Origin: Silvanigrellales bacterium
Lineage (GTDB): Bacteria; Bdellovibrionota_B; Oligoflexia; Silvanigrellales; Silvanigrellaceae
Assembly: GCA_028285285.1 (NCBI GenBank)
Contig: JANQPW010000618.1
Location: forward strand, 1 to 15,827
Direction: 5' to 3'
DNA: 15,827 nt
Shown here in pieces: positions 1-7,514 of this stretch. The position numbers and the translations under genes are program-made. The first letter of the stretch is position 1; each line of letters begins with the position of its first letter. The notes beneath the pieces are model-generated. The model saw only the letters and a list, made by a program, of their open reading frames with translations, was not told the DNA's origin and searched no databases.

Positions 1-32
1 GGTCGCGGGTTCGAGTCCCGTTTCCCGCTCCA
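1..32 (+). tRNA. tRNA-Gly, 3' part (probably GCC)
   Basis: This is the 3' end of a tRNA cut by the window start. The T-arm is visible (stem GCGGG / CCCGT around loop TTCGAGT, positions 5-21), followed by the 3' acceptor strand TTCCCGC, discriminator T and an encoded CCA ending at 32. These bases match the 3' end of bacterial tRNA-Gly(GCC) as I know it, for example that of E. coli. The anticodon lies outside the window, so the isoacceptor is inferred from the acceptor and T-arm only. Confidence 0.85.
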
Positions 33-44
33 GAGTTTGAGAAA

Positions 45-77
45 AGGCTCCAGTGGTTTCACTGGAGCCTTTTTTTT
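45..77 (+). terminator. Rho-independent terminator of the tRNA
   Basis: A perfect 10-bp stem (GGCTCCAGTG at 46-55, CACTGGAGCC at 60-69) closes a 4-nt loop. It is followed by eight T residues (70-77) and starts 13 nt after the tRNA CCA end. It isolates the tRNA from the gene starting at 204. Confidence 0.93.
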
Positions 78-203
78 ATGCCCCCCACTGGCATTCCTCG
101 CCAACTCACGTGACAATATGCGCTGTGGAGTTTCTGGGTCGGCTCTGGATTTGTTCCAAGCGCGCTCCGGTGTTCCGAAACACAGAAAATTGAGGAGAGT
201 GTT
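78..203 (+). promoter_or_regulatory. Leader region of the catalase-related lipoprotein gene
   Basis: This non-coding stretch follows the tRNA terminator and must hold the promoter of the gene at 204. I see no convincing -35/-10 pair. A clear ribosome binding site GAGGAG lies at 192-197, six nucleotides before the TTG start at 204. Confidence 0.55.
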
Positions 204-2333
204 TTGAAAAAGAATGGATTCGTTTCAAGGCGCCCGCAGCTGGTTGCAGTGGGCCTGCTCGTTGCGGTTTCTGCCGGCTATCAAGGATGCCAAAGCCGCA
301 AAAACAATCTAGGAACAACCGCCAACATCGCCAATCGTCAGAAGCAGGGGGACTTCTACAAGAAGAATGACACTCTGCCCAGAGGCTATGACGCGCTCAG
401 CGCAAAAGAAAAACAAGATGTTCTGTGGAAAAAAATCAGTGCAGAAAGACCTGCCGGAAAGCCCATGCGCCCGAAGAGGGCTGTAGAGCAGGGAGCTCGC
501 GCGCGCGACCTGGTCGACAACTTGCGCTTTGCTGCACGTTCCACCCAAAGCATTGCCGAACGCTCCATCAACACACTCCGCGACGAATACCCCAAAAACG
601 TGGTGGACACATTTTTCAACAGCGGGCGTGTGACCCACCGCGTGGGGGTTGCCGCCAAGGTTTCCTATGAGCCGGTGAAAGGCAACAAATACTCCGGCCT
701 GTTCACTGGAGCGAAGTATGGCATTGCCCGCATGTCGCTGGCCTCAAACCCCTACCACTCCAAACGCTTCAACCGCTCTGTGGCCATCAAATGGCTGGTG
801 GATGGCTCATACTCGCGCAGCATGTACGCCATGTTCCGTATTTTTGGAAACGACCCTGTCGACGAGGTCAACGGCAGCAACCAGCATCAAAACTGGAACT
901 ACTTCAACACCAACTTCCCCCTCACCAACATCTTGCAAGACCCTGCTAAAGGTGGCGAGACCCAAGTGGCCAATAAATTCTCGGCCGTGGTGCGAGACAT
1001 GTTCCAAAAAGCCGGGCGCGAGCCCCGGACCGATGAAGACTTCTTCATGATGTCGTCATGGTTGTCGGTCGACAACATGGCCTGGCACACAGCCGATGGC
1101 ACAGCGGTTGAGCGCAGCAAGGTGAAGGCCCCCCACCGGATCGCTCTCGTTCCCAACCCAGAGATGGAAGCGGCTTTAAGTGCCGCAGGTGCAGACGAAG
1201 CCGATCAGGGCGAACTCAAAGACGTGATGGCCAAAGCTCTTGCAGGCAAAACTGGTCGGGTGCTTTGGGCCGTGCACGCCACCGACAGCAAAACCATGAC
1301 GAGAGATCAACTTGCTCAAGACAAATCCACCCACATCGGCAACATCGTGTTGCAATCAGGCATTGAGGCCAATGACTATCTCAACAGCACCTTCCTGGTG
1401 AAACACTGGCCTGCCAACGTGCATGAGTTTGATGATGTGGAAGCCCACTTTCGCACGGGTGCTCGCCTGTCTACCCAACCCCTACCCAACCGAGAAGCCA
1501 ACGCCCTCCGCGCCAGCCTCGACGATCCCACATTGTTGTCTTCAACTCTCCCCAGCAAGGGCGCAGAATGCAAGACAGTGGCGAACTCTCCCATATCGGA
1601 TCAGAGCGTCCCACTGCAGCGCTCGAAGGTCAGCGAGCTCTACGACGTGGTGCTGAGCGACCACGCCCCCTTCTGCTTGGAGTACCGCAACACAACCAGA
1701 GGCTTTCCTGAGGAGCTCCAGGGTGTGTGGTGGATGGATGGCAACCCCCTTCCCGATGAGCTGGTGACCTTTGCCAACGCCTCTTGGGACGGCCTTTCCA
1801 AGACCCTGTCACTGCCCATCCATGAGCCAGGAAATTGGACCTGGTATGCGAGCAAACTCGCCGGTTCTGACAACCCCGATGGCCGCGGAAACCCCCTCAA
1901 TCGGCGCGGTGCTGGCCTCACGCTTCACAGTCTGACCGCAACCTCAAACACGACCTATGAGATCAAATGGGATCCAAAAATGGGGAAAGACTTTGAAACA
2001 GGGGTGGTTCCCAAGTTGTTTGGTTTGTCTATTCCAAAGTCGGCAGCTAACTTCACCATCAAGCTGGAAAATGAAGAGGCTCTTGGCGACGAGAGCCATG
2101 GCATTCAAGACTACGGCAGCGTTCCATTGGTCGATGTGCTCAAACGCAACCGCTCGGCCTTTGTCCAGATCCCCTTCACCCAGAGGTATGTGATCGATCC
2201 CAAGAAGGGCTACAACTTCCGCAAGCTCATTGATGCCCAAGGCAACGTGGTTGAAGAAAACTACAAGCTCTACCTGGAAGACATCAAAAAACGCCAGTTG
2301 GTCTACCAACTGATCTTCCGCGGCAAGCAGTGA
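204..2333 (+). CDS. Lipoprotein with catalase-related (allene oxide synthase-like) domain
   Basis: The 709-aa product starts at TTG, supported by GAGGAG at 192-197. A basic N-terminus, a hydrophobic stretch (residues 12-25) and Cys29 in an imperfect lipobox (YQGC) predict an envelope lipoprotein. Residues about 135-430 resemble catalase-related heme proteins, especially coral allene oxide synthase (cAOS). A VTHRVG motif carries a candidate distal His145. The region FTGAKYGIARMSLA (167-180) and the RSVAIK segment (191-196) follow in the expected order. FNTNFP (234-239) carries a candidate distal Asn235, and HRIALVPNP (311-319) parallels the catalase R-Y-x-L-x-P segment. The expected proximal heme Tyr of an R-x-x-x-Y motif is not evident; near residues 417-421 I read RTGAR. 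The last 280 residues match nothing I recognise. It converges on the lipoxygenase operon, which suggests work on fatty-acid hydroperoxides. The fold assignment comes from motif order recalled from memory, and heme binding is unproven. Confidence 0.6.
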   Translation: MKKNGFVSRRPQLVAVGLLVAVSAGYQGCQSRKNNLGTTANIANRQKQGDFYKKNDTLPRGYDALSAKEKQDVLWKKISAERPAGKPMRPKRAVEQGARARDLVDNLRFAARSTQSIAERSINTLRDEYPKNVVDTFFNSGRVTHRVGVAAKVSYEPVKGNKYSGLFTGAKYGIARMSLASNPYHSKRFNRSVAIKWLVDGSYSRSMYAMFRIFGNDPVDEVNGSNQHQNWNYFNTNFPLTNILQDPAKGGETQVANKFSAVVRDMFQKAGREPRTDEDFFMMSSWLSVDNMAWHTADGTAVERSKVKAPHRIALVPNPEMEAALSAAGADEADQGELKDVMAKALAGKTGRVLWAVHATDSKTMTRDQLAQDKSTHIGNIVLQSGIEANDYLNSTFLVKHWPANVHEFDDVEAHFRTGARLSTQPLPNREANALRASLDDPTLLSSTLPSKGAECKTVANSPISDQSVPLQRSKVSELYDVVLSDHAPFCLEYRNTTRGFPEELQGVWWMDGNPLPDELVTFANASWDGLSKTLSLPIHEPGNWTWYASKLAGSDNPDGRGNPLNRRGAGLTLHSLTATSNTTYEIKWDPKMGKDFETGVVPKLFGLSIPKSAANFTIKLENEEALGDESHGIQDYGSVPLVDVLKRNRSAFVQIPFTQRYVIDPKKGYNFRKLIDAQGNVVEENYKLYLEDIKKRQLVYQLIFRGKQ

Positions 2334-2367
2334 GACAGCAGAGCCCTTGGCCCTGCTTCCCTGAAAG

Positions 2368-2404
2368 AAAAAGCCCCGACCCATTTCTGGGTCGGGGCTT
2401 TTTC
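2368..2404. terminator. Bidirectional terminator between convergent genes
   Basis: An 11-bp GC-rich perfect stem (AGCCCCGACCC at 2372-2382 with GGGTCGGGGCT at 2389-2399) closes a 6-nt loop. A-rich sequence lies on one side and T-rich on the other, so it can stop transcription from both directions. It sits 34 nt after the stop of the 709-aa gene and 48 nt past the stop of the minus-strand operon. Confidence 0.92.
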
Positions 2405-2452
2405 TGTTCTCCTCGGGGAGGCTCTCGCTCCGAAAAAGAACGCGGTCTCGTG

Positions 2453-2971
2453 TTAGGCAGAGGCAGCTGAGGAAATCTCTATGAAACTCTCGGTTGCATC
2501 AAGCCCAAAGTAAATCAGTGGCTCGCCGGAAACACGATCAAAGAGGTTGCTGGAAGTTGCGAGAGACTTCATCAGCTCAGCCGCCCACTCCTCTTCCGAG
2601 AAAACTCCGTCTTGAGGCCGTGCAGCACTGCCGGCAATCTTTTCCAGAGATACCTTCTCTGCTTCAAGGTGTTGGCGCAAGTCGCTGGCAAAACGCCGCA
2701 GCTCCTCAGTGTCCCCTTTAAAGTCTGGAGACACTTCTTGGATCAGGCTCACCACCTTCGCTTCAAAAGCTTCCACTTCCGCCGGCGACGAGGCTGTTTT
2801 GTGCTCTGAGCAGGCCCAAGCCTCCCATCGGGGTTGCAGGGCTGTCAACACAGAGGCCAAACCAGCTGCCTTCAGCACCGAACGCCGACCGGCCTGAATT
2901 CGCTGGGGTTGATTTTCGGGCTCAACCGGGTTGGCCAAGCCGTAACTTTCTTTTCTTTTCTTGTCTGTCAT
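2453..2971 (-). CDS. Small Tat-exported protein next to lipoxygenase
   Basis: The 172-aa product is the last gene of the minus-strand operon, beginning 17 nt after the lipoxygenase stop. A GGGAG ribosome binding site precedes its ATG. A long polar N-region leads to a twin-arginine motif (GRRSVLKAA, Arg29-Arg30), then a moderately hydrophobic stretch and a likely AWA cleavage site before Cys54. That is a Tat signal, used to export folded and often cofactor-containing proteins. The mature part (about 118 aa) is acidic and probably helical, with no motif I recognise. Its size and architecture recall the small Tat-bearing subunits that carry a signal-less partner through the membrane, as subunit 3 of gluconate 2-dehydrogenase does. 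The obvious partner here is the adjacent lipoxygenase. The export prediction is good; the partner role is inference. Confidence 0.8.
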   Translation of the reverse strand: MTDKKRKESYGLANPVEPENQPQRIQAGRRSVLKAAGLASVLTALQPRWEAWACSEHKTASSPAEVEAFEAKVVSLIQEVSPDFKGDTEELRRFASDLRQHLEAEKVSLEKIAGSAARPQDGVFSEEEWAAELMKSLATSSNLFDRVSGEPLIYFGLDATESFIEISSAASA

Positions 2972-2988
2972 CGCGCTCTGCTCCCTGG

Positions 2989-5025
2989 CTAAATGTTGAT
3001 GCTTTGCGGAATGCGACTGGGCCGCAGGTGATCATAGGAATACAAGCGACCGGGGTTGTTCCGGTTCCTTTTGTGGATCTTTTCTTCAACTTTTTTGAGA
3101 TTTTCTTCAAAATCTTCGAACATTTTCTCCAGTTTTTTCATGCGTCCGGGATCACCCTGTTGCGCCTTGAAAGCATCCAGTTTGTATTTGCCAAACTCTG
3201 TGTAGAACACCGAACCGAGCAAAAAGGTCGTGTTCATCTGCTGCAGAGCCACATCGAGTGGCGGCATGAAGGCGATAAGATCTGCTTCTGTGATTTTGTC
3301 TGCAATCTCTTGCTTGGGGGCAGGGCGATAACCAGCAAAAGGCGCGGCTGGCACATACATCATGTCGGATCGCTGGGGAAAGTTGACCGCGGCATGATTG
3401 GGTCCACCGGTGAAGATGAACATGGTGAGGATCTCCACCAGCTCGACTTTGCCACTGAGCTTCGAGCCATTCTTGAAGAAGTTCTTCATGCGCCCTTCGG
3501 TGGGATCAGCCAGGTCATTGAGCCAACCATTCACTTCCGTGTCGGCCAAGACCCTTTCACTCCCTTCACCGTAGATCGACTCCACGTATTCTGCCACAAA
3601 GTCTTTCGTCGCTTTCCAAACCAGTAGACCATCGTCGCGGAAGGGGTACTCGATGTCGAGTTCATCTTCGGTGAGACCTTGGTTGATCAGACGCTGAGGC
3701 AACATCTTTCCGCGGAAATCAAAGCCCAAACGGTATTTCTCAATGACCTTGAGATTGGTTGCTTCTGTGCCAGCGGTGAGCCTTTCAACAGCCTTACCCT
3801 CTGTGATGAGCTCGGTCACGGCCAAAGCGTTGATAGGCAAGGTGCCCTCAAAGTGGTGGCTCATGAGAGGGTAGAGCGGGTGACGGATCGACACATTGCG
3901 GCGGAACAAGTTCACCACCGTTTCCATGACCAGGTGCGTCTCCACCAAGTGGCTCACCACCTCGTGATAGGTGTTGTGTGCCGAGTTCAAAATAAACTTG
4001 GCGAGCATCCATTTGGGATCCGTTCCTTGAGCTGACACCTGACTTGGCGGCGTGAAAAAGGCATCGTCATTTTCGGGGCCCACGCGAATGCCAATGGGAA
4101 GCATCTTTTGCTTCACCTTGGCATTTTTCGAAACACCAAAGAAGCCAAAAGGCCCGTAGCCGTACTTTTGTTTGCCATTGGGGTGCTTCCCATAGGCACT
4201 GATTGGCAAGTTCAGCTCACGGTAGTCCACGTAGTAAAGACGACCCTCGGCCATCAGCTTGTCAGGGGTTTCACCCACAAACCCGGGAGTTTTCGGCAGG
4301 CTTCTCACGAGCGCTGGCCACATCCCGTCGCGATAGGCACCATCCAGTTTGTTGAAGTCGTCTTGGGTGAATTTTGACAACATGCAGGGGCTCGGGCCAC
4401 AAAGATAACTATAACCAAAGCCTTCGTCTGTCTTAAAGTTTTCAAGAATGGGCGCGGGGAGCTCGGGCATGCCGTCACCTATAGCCGCCTTCACTTCATT
4501 CCTGACCCGCTGTTGTGGCTTCACGTTGTTGTCTTTACGACTCCCACGAAACATAGCCTGATAGTTTTCTTCGGTGCGGTCCCGTGCTGGCGGCAACTCT
4601 GCTCCGAAGTCGGGGTTGAGGTGTTCCAAAATAACAGAGGTCTTCCCCTGCACCGCCTTCAACCACTGGGGCGCATCCCAAAACTTGAGCTGCTTATTAA
4701 AGCGAAGGTTCAAGTCTTTGTCGGCAAGCATAGCCTCTGTGTTTTCACGAATGGCAATCAGCGTGCGGAGCAGCTTCAGGCGCCACGTGATCCCTGACTT
4801 TTCCAGTTCATCTTTGGCAAATGTGCTGGGCAGAACCTGATCCACCCCCTCGGCCTTAAACTTGTACTTGTCTTCAGCGTAGTCGGTGAGCGGAAAGGGA
4901 TACTTAGGGTTTTTTGTGAAGGGGTATTGTTTCTTAAAAACCTCAAGCTCTTTTGCCCGACCAGACTTGTCGCCTTCGTCTTGGGGAAGAGCAAATCGTT
5001 TTATCTTAAATGACTTTGGTGCCAT
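2989..5025 (-). CDS. Lipoxygenase (non-heme iron fatty-acid dioxygenase)
   Basis: The 678-aa product is a lipoxygenase, which inserts O2 into polyunsaturated fatty acids to give hydroperoxides. All five iron ligands of the family are visible. His354 and His359 lie in HEVVSH, which continues into the family pattern VETHLVMET and HPLYPLMSHHFEG, then INALA. His544 and Asn548 lie in NHAAVNFPQ, and the C-terminal Ile678 ends the chain in QSINI. In soybean LOX-1 the equivalents are H499, H504, H690, N694 and I839. There is no N-terminal PLAT domain. The length is close to Pseudomonas aeruginosa LoxA (about 685 aa), but unlike LoxA no signal peptide is present. The start is ATG with AAGGAA at 5033-5038 (7-nt spacer). 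The C-terminal region 620-660 is a charged helix rich in Lys and Glu. It is third in the operon, 14 nt after the 183-aa gene. Positional and stereo specificity cannot be read from the sequence. Confidence 0.95.
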   Translation of the reverse strand: MAPKSFKIKRFALPQDEGDKSGRAKELEVFKKQYPFTKNPKYPFPLTDYAEDKYKFKAEGVDQVLPSTFAKDELEKSGITWRLKLLRTLIAIRENTEAMLADKDLNLRFNKQLKFWDAPQWLKAVQGKTSVILEHLNPDFGAELPPARDRTEENYQAMFRGSRKDNNVKPQQRVRNEVKAAIGDGMPELPAPILENFKTDEGFGYSYLCGPSPCMLSKFTQDDFNKLDGAYRDGMWPALVRSLPKTPGFVGETPDKLMAEGRLYYVDYRELNLPISAYGKHPNGKQKYGYGPFGFFGVSKNAKVKQKMLPIGIRVGPENDDAFFTPPSQVSAQGTDPKWMLAKFILNSAHNTYHEVVSHLVETHLVMETVVNLFRRNVSIRHPLYPLMSHHFEGTLPINALAVTELITEGKAVERLTAGTEATNLKVIEKYRLGFDFRGKMLPQRLINQGLTEDELDIEYPFRDDGLLVWKATKDFVAEYVESIYGEGSERVLADTEVNGWLNDLADPTEGRMKNFFKNGSKLSGKVELVEILTMFIFTGGPNHAAVNFPQRSDMMYVPAAPFAGYRPAPKQEIADKITEADLIAFMPPLDVALQQMNTTFLLGSVFYTEFGKYKLDAFKAQQGDPGRMKKLEKMFEDFEENLKKVEEKIHKRNRNNPGRLYSYDHLRPSRIPQSINI

Positions 5026-5039
5026 CGATTGCTTCCTTT

Positions 5040-5591
5040 CTAGTCTTTTGGGTTTTTGTCGTGAGGGCTGGGTTGGATGAGATCGGTGTGGTCGGTGATG
5101 CCCAATTCGGCACCCACCAACAAAGGTCCATCACCCTGAGCCCAAGCGGAGAGTGAAGAAAACGCCAACAGGCGGGGGATCACCGCCTTCTTGAATTCCT
5201 GAACATTGCCATCGTCGAGAGTTCCCCCTGGCTGGATCTTGGGTGGTGCGGAGAGCGCAACCAGATCGCTGAGGTTGGTCTCATTTGGGTTGAGCAGATC
5301 TTCGAGCACCAATGCAGAGATCTTCTCTGAAAGCCGGCCGAGATTGTTGCTATCAACCGCCTGGGTAGCACTGCCCTGACCCAGCCTCACCATTAAGACA
5401 AACTCAGCTTGAATGGCCTTCCGCACTTTGTCTTTCTGCGCGCTGGAAGCCGCAACGTCACTGTTGAACTGAGCTCTCTGGCCCACACAGCTCACACTGC
5501 CCCAAAGTGCAGATGCGGCCACCAGGCTAGCCAACGCCCCTGTTGAAAATCTTGAAACTGGGGCCCGGGCGGCCCCCTTGCCTTTGATCAC
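5040..5591 (-). CDS. Hypothetical exported protein of the lipoxygenase operon
   Basis: The 183-aa product starts at GTG, overlapping the upstream TGA stop by four bases (GTGA). GGAGG (plus-strand CCTCC at 5598-5602) lies six nucleotides upstream, which decides this start and suggests translational coupling. The N-terminus is basic, with a hydrophobic stretch (residues about 18-33) and Cys35 in a weak lipobox (SVSC). Lipoprotein processing is possible but less certain than for the gene upstream. The mature part (about 150 aa) has alternating charged helices (50-65, 85-100), a Pro/Gly-rich turn (116-123) and a polar tail. I recognise no family. The tight overlap with the 581-aa gene and the 14-nt gap to the lipoxygenase make it part of the same transcription unit. 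Confidence 0.8.
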   Translation of the reverse strand: MIKGKGAARAPVSRFSTGALASLVAASALWGSVSCVGQRAQFNSDVAASSAQKDKVRKAIQAEFVLMVRLGQGSATQAVDSNNLGRLSEKISALVLEDLLNPNETNLSDLVALSAPPKIQPGGTLDDGNVQEFKKAVIPRLLAFSSLSAWAQGDGPLLVGAELGITDHTDLIQPSPHDKNPKD

Positions 5592-7333
5592 TGCGCACCT
5601 CCATTGATTTCTTGAATTTTATCGATGCATATTTGAAAGTCAGTGTGGGGGCACTGCACCATGAGAGGGTTGTACTCACCCAGTTTGACTTGGCCCGCCT
5701 CAATGGTGGGCTTCCATGAGTCGCTTTGCCCTCCCGTGAACACCGAGGTGGGTCGTCCTTTGAAAGACTCCGACGGCAACACATAGTTGAGCCAAAAGCG
5801 GGGGTGGTTTTTGCCGAGGGCAGGGAGGCGTATGCCGATGTTGCCGATGCCGGCTTCCTTTCGCCACAGGAGATACTCACGATCCACGACCTCCCAGGAT
5901 TCAAATAGCGGGGTTCCTTCCCAGCCACCGACTTTGAACACAGGGTGATTGGAATATTGGCGTTCGAGCGTCTCGTTGGTTTTTCCAGGTGAAGCGACAA
6001 GGTAAAGATAGGGTCCACCCGTAAACAAGCGATCGCCGTAGCACTCAGCGGTGAAACCCACACTGTCGAGCAGGCAAACGGAGAAGGCGCGCACTTCTTT
6101 GTTGCCCTTAATGTTTCCGGCTGCCGAGGCCAAGGGTTCATCTCGGGTTCCAATGTCGGGTCGATCCTCTTCCGATGTGGGTTTCTTCAAAATCATCACA
6201 GCAGTGTCACCTTCGGCCAGGTCAACATCAGCCACAAGGTATTCGCTGGTGCCGCTTTTGAACTTCCCGTTGTTGAAGAAGTATTTGAAAACTCCAGGCC
6301 GGCCTCTGTCGGCGGGTTGCACCACTTCTTCGGTGACTTCCCCACGCCCCCGGTTTCGAAGGTTGCTGAGAGCTGAACCGACTTGTTGGAAGAAGTTTCG
6401 CCTGGCTTTGGCCACTTCAACCTCAGCCTCTTCCTGCTGCTGCGGACCTAATCTGTCTCGGATTCCCGCCAGAGCGTTTTGCATTTGCTGGCCGGCATCT
6501 TGAAAAACCTTTTGCACACGACCGGCTGCCTCAACAAGATTGGGGCACTTGGTTCGGTCGAGACTCCCCCTCGCATCTTGCAAGCGCTGCACGAGCTGTG
6601 CACCGCTCACCGCATTGGGCTCTGGCAAAACATAGGCTCGAGCCGGAGCCATCTCTTTCGAAACCAACCGGAAGTCTCGGCGAAGGTTTGTGCGCTCACT
6701 GTACCAAGAGCGGAACGAGAGCATGGGATATTTCAAAGCATTGAGTCTCTGATCGTTGGTGGCACCCACGAACTTGATGTTCAGCTCGTCAATTTGCTGG
6801 GCTGTGAACTTGCTGGCATACCGCGCCGGAACAAAGCGGAGCGTGTAGGTGTCCACCATGGAAGCCAGGTAGTTGGTGGGATCTTCAGATGGCATGGGCG
6901 AAGGTCTTGTGATGGGCGTCGTGCGATCGCTCCCTGGCAAGAAGGGGTTGCGGCTTCCTGGGTCAGGGTGCAGCCTTTGATCGTAGAAGGCGTCTACGTT
7001 GTCGGTGACCAGGTCTTGCATGTCGTAAGAAAACAGGCGGTGGTTGAGGTAGGGGCCCTTGAATTCCACCATAACGTTTTCGTTTGCTTTCACTTCAGCA
7101 TCCCAAACAAAGAAACTGTAGCTGAAGTGCGACTCGGTCCAGCCGGGAATCTTCGGGTGCCCGGGCACACCCAAGAGCCACCGACAGGTCTTGTCGTCAG
7201 GAATATCTCTTGCGTCTCGTGACACCTTGCTGCGCTGAGAGTCGAGGGAGTTGTTGTTTCGGGAAACGCAACTGGCCACAGCACACACAAAAGCTCCCAC
7301 CACAATCAATGGTAAAATCCGGTTTGTTTTCAT
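5588..7333 (-). CDS. Lipoprotein, first gene of the lipoxygenase operon
   Basis: The 581-aa product begins with a clear lipoprotein signal (hydrophobic residues 7-20, lipobox VASC with Cys22). Recurring motifs recall a widespread group of uncharacterised exported bacterial proteins. They include HPDPGSRNPFLPG (122-134), an LPEPN segment (236-240), VRAFSVCLLD (414-423), a YLYLVASPG strand (442-450) and NYVLPSESF (516-524). I recall the pattern but cannot name a family. A Gln/Ala/Glu/Arg-rich segment (about 264-330) looks like an inserted coiled coil separating the two conserved parts. Cys50, Cys263, Cys420, Cys431, Cys561 and Cys569 could form disulfides outside the cytoplasm. The ATG has only a weak ribosome binding site. 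As first gene behind a regulated promoter it may act as a lipid- or substrate-handling partner of the lipoxygenase; that role is inferred from position only. Confidence 0.85.
   Translation of the reverse strand: MKTNRILPLIVVGAFVCAVASCVSRNNNSLDSQRSKVSRDARDIPDDKTCRWLLGVPGHPKIPGWTESHFSYSFFVWDAEVKANENVMVEFKGPYLNHRLFSYDMQDLVTDNVDAFYDQRLHPDPGSRNPFLPGSDRTTPITRPSPMPSEDPTNYLASMVDTYTLRFVPARYASKFTAQQIDELNIKFVGATNDQRLNALKYPMLSFRSWYSERTNLRRDFRLVSKEMAPARAYVLPEPNAVSGAQLVQRLQDARGSLDRTKCPNLVEAAGRVQKVFQDAGQQMQNALAGIRDRLGPQQQEEAEVEVAKARRNFFQQVGSALSNLRNRGRGEVTEEVVQPADRGRPGVFKYFFNNGKFKSGTSEYLVADVDLAEGDTAVMILKKPTSEEDRPDIGTRDEPLASAAGNIKGNKEVRAFSVCLLDSVGFTAECYGDRLFTGGPYLYLVASPGKTNETLERQYSNHPVFKVGGWEGTPLFESWEVVDREYLLWRKEAGIGNIGIRLPALGKNHPRFWLNYVLPSESFKGRPTSVFTGGQSDSWKPTIEAGQVKLGEYNPLMVQCPHTDFQICIDKIQEINGGAQ
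5598..5602 (-). promoter_or_regulatory. Ribosome binding site for the 183-aa gene
   Basis: GGAGG on the minus strand lies inside the end of the upstream coding region, six nucleotides before the GTG at 5591. It supports the overlapping GTG start over any downstream codon. Confidence 0.75.
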
Positions 7334-7353
7334 TGAATCTCACTTTTTCAGAA

Positions 7354-7424
7354 ATCACAGAGAAACGTTCTGGAACCTTGAACTCAAAAAAATTCTATCA
7401 CAGACCTGTGGCAACAATCACACA
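7354..7424. repeat. Direct repeats ATCACAGA in the divergent promoter region
   Basis: ATCACAGA occurs at 7354-7361 and again at 7397-7404, and a related ATCACACA lies at 7417-7424. Starts are 43 and 20 bp apart, near four and two helical turns, so the copies face the same side of the DNA. AraC-type regulators commonly bind phased direct half-sites. A short dyad, CACAG-AC-CTGTG (7399-7410), overlaps the middle copy and the upstream edge of the extended -10 element. Binding by the adjacent regulator is inference. Confidence 0.35.
7392..7400 (-). promoter_or_regulatory. Extended -10 promoter element for the lipoxygenase operon
   Basis: Read on the minus strand, TGATAGAAT is a TGn extension followed by a 5/6 match to TATAAT. 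At 17-bp spacing the -35 position (7415-7420) is TGATTG, a poor match, as expected for an activator-dependent or extended -10 promoter. Transcription would start near 7385, giving a leader of about 50 nt to the ATG at 7333. Confidence 0.45.
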
Positions 7425-7508
7425 AAGGAAGTGCAAAGATGGGACCTTAGCCGACGGGGACTGAATCAAAAGATTGACACTTGACCTTGGGCGTGACAGC
7501 TTTTCTAA

Positions 7509-7514
7509 AAGGAG
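7509..7514 (+). promoter_or_regulatory. Ribosome binding site that fixes the AraC-family start
   Basis: AAGGAG lies ten nucleotides before the ATG at 7525. The upstream in-frame TTG at 7474 has no such site, so the ATG is preferred. Confidence 0.65.

Noticed and set aside
1..204. Possible integration site at the tRNA 3' end
   Set aside because: No integrase gene, no duplicated tRNA end and no mobile-element gene is seen in the window, so an attachment site cannot be supported.
3004..3627. Open frame of 207 codons on the plus strand
   Set aside because: It lies wholly antisense to the lipoxygenase, whose frame is fixed by conserved iron ligands. The frame is a by-product of codon bias.
5527..6153. 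Open frame of 208 codons on the minus strand, overlapping two operon genes
   Set aside because: It is another frame of the 581-aa gene. The real frame continues unbroken to its GTGA junction, so there is no frameshift to explain.
6479..7222. Open frame of 247 codons on the plus strand
   Set aside because: It is antisense to the 581-aa lipoprotein gene, and its translation has no recognisable motifs.
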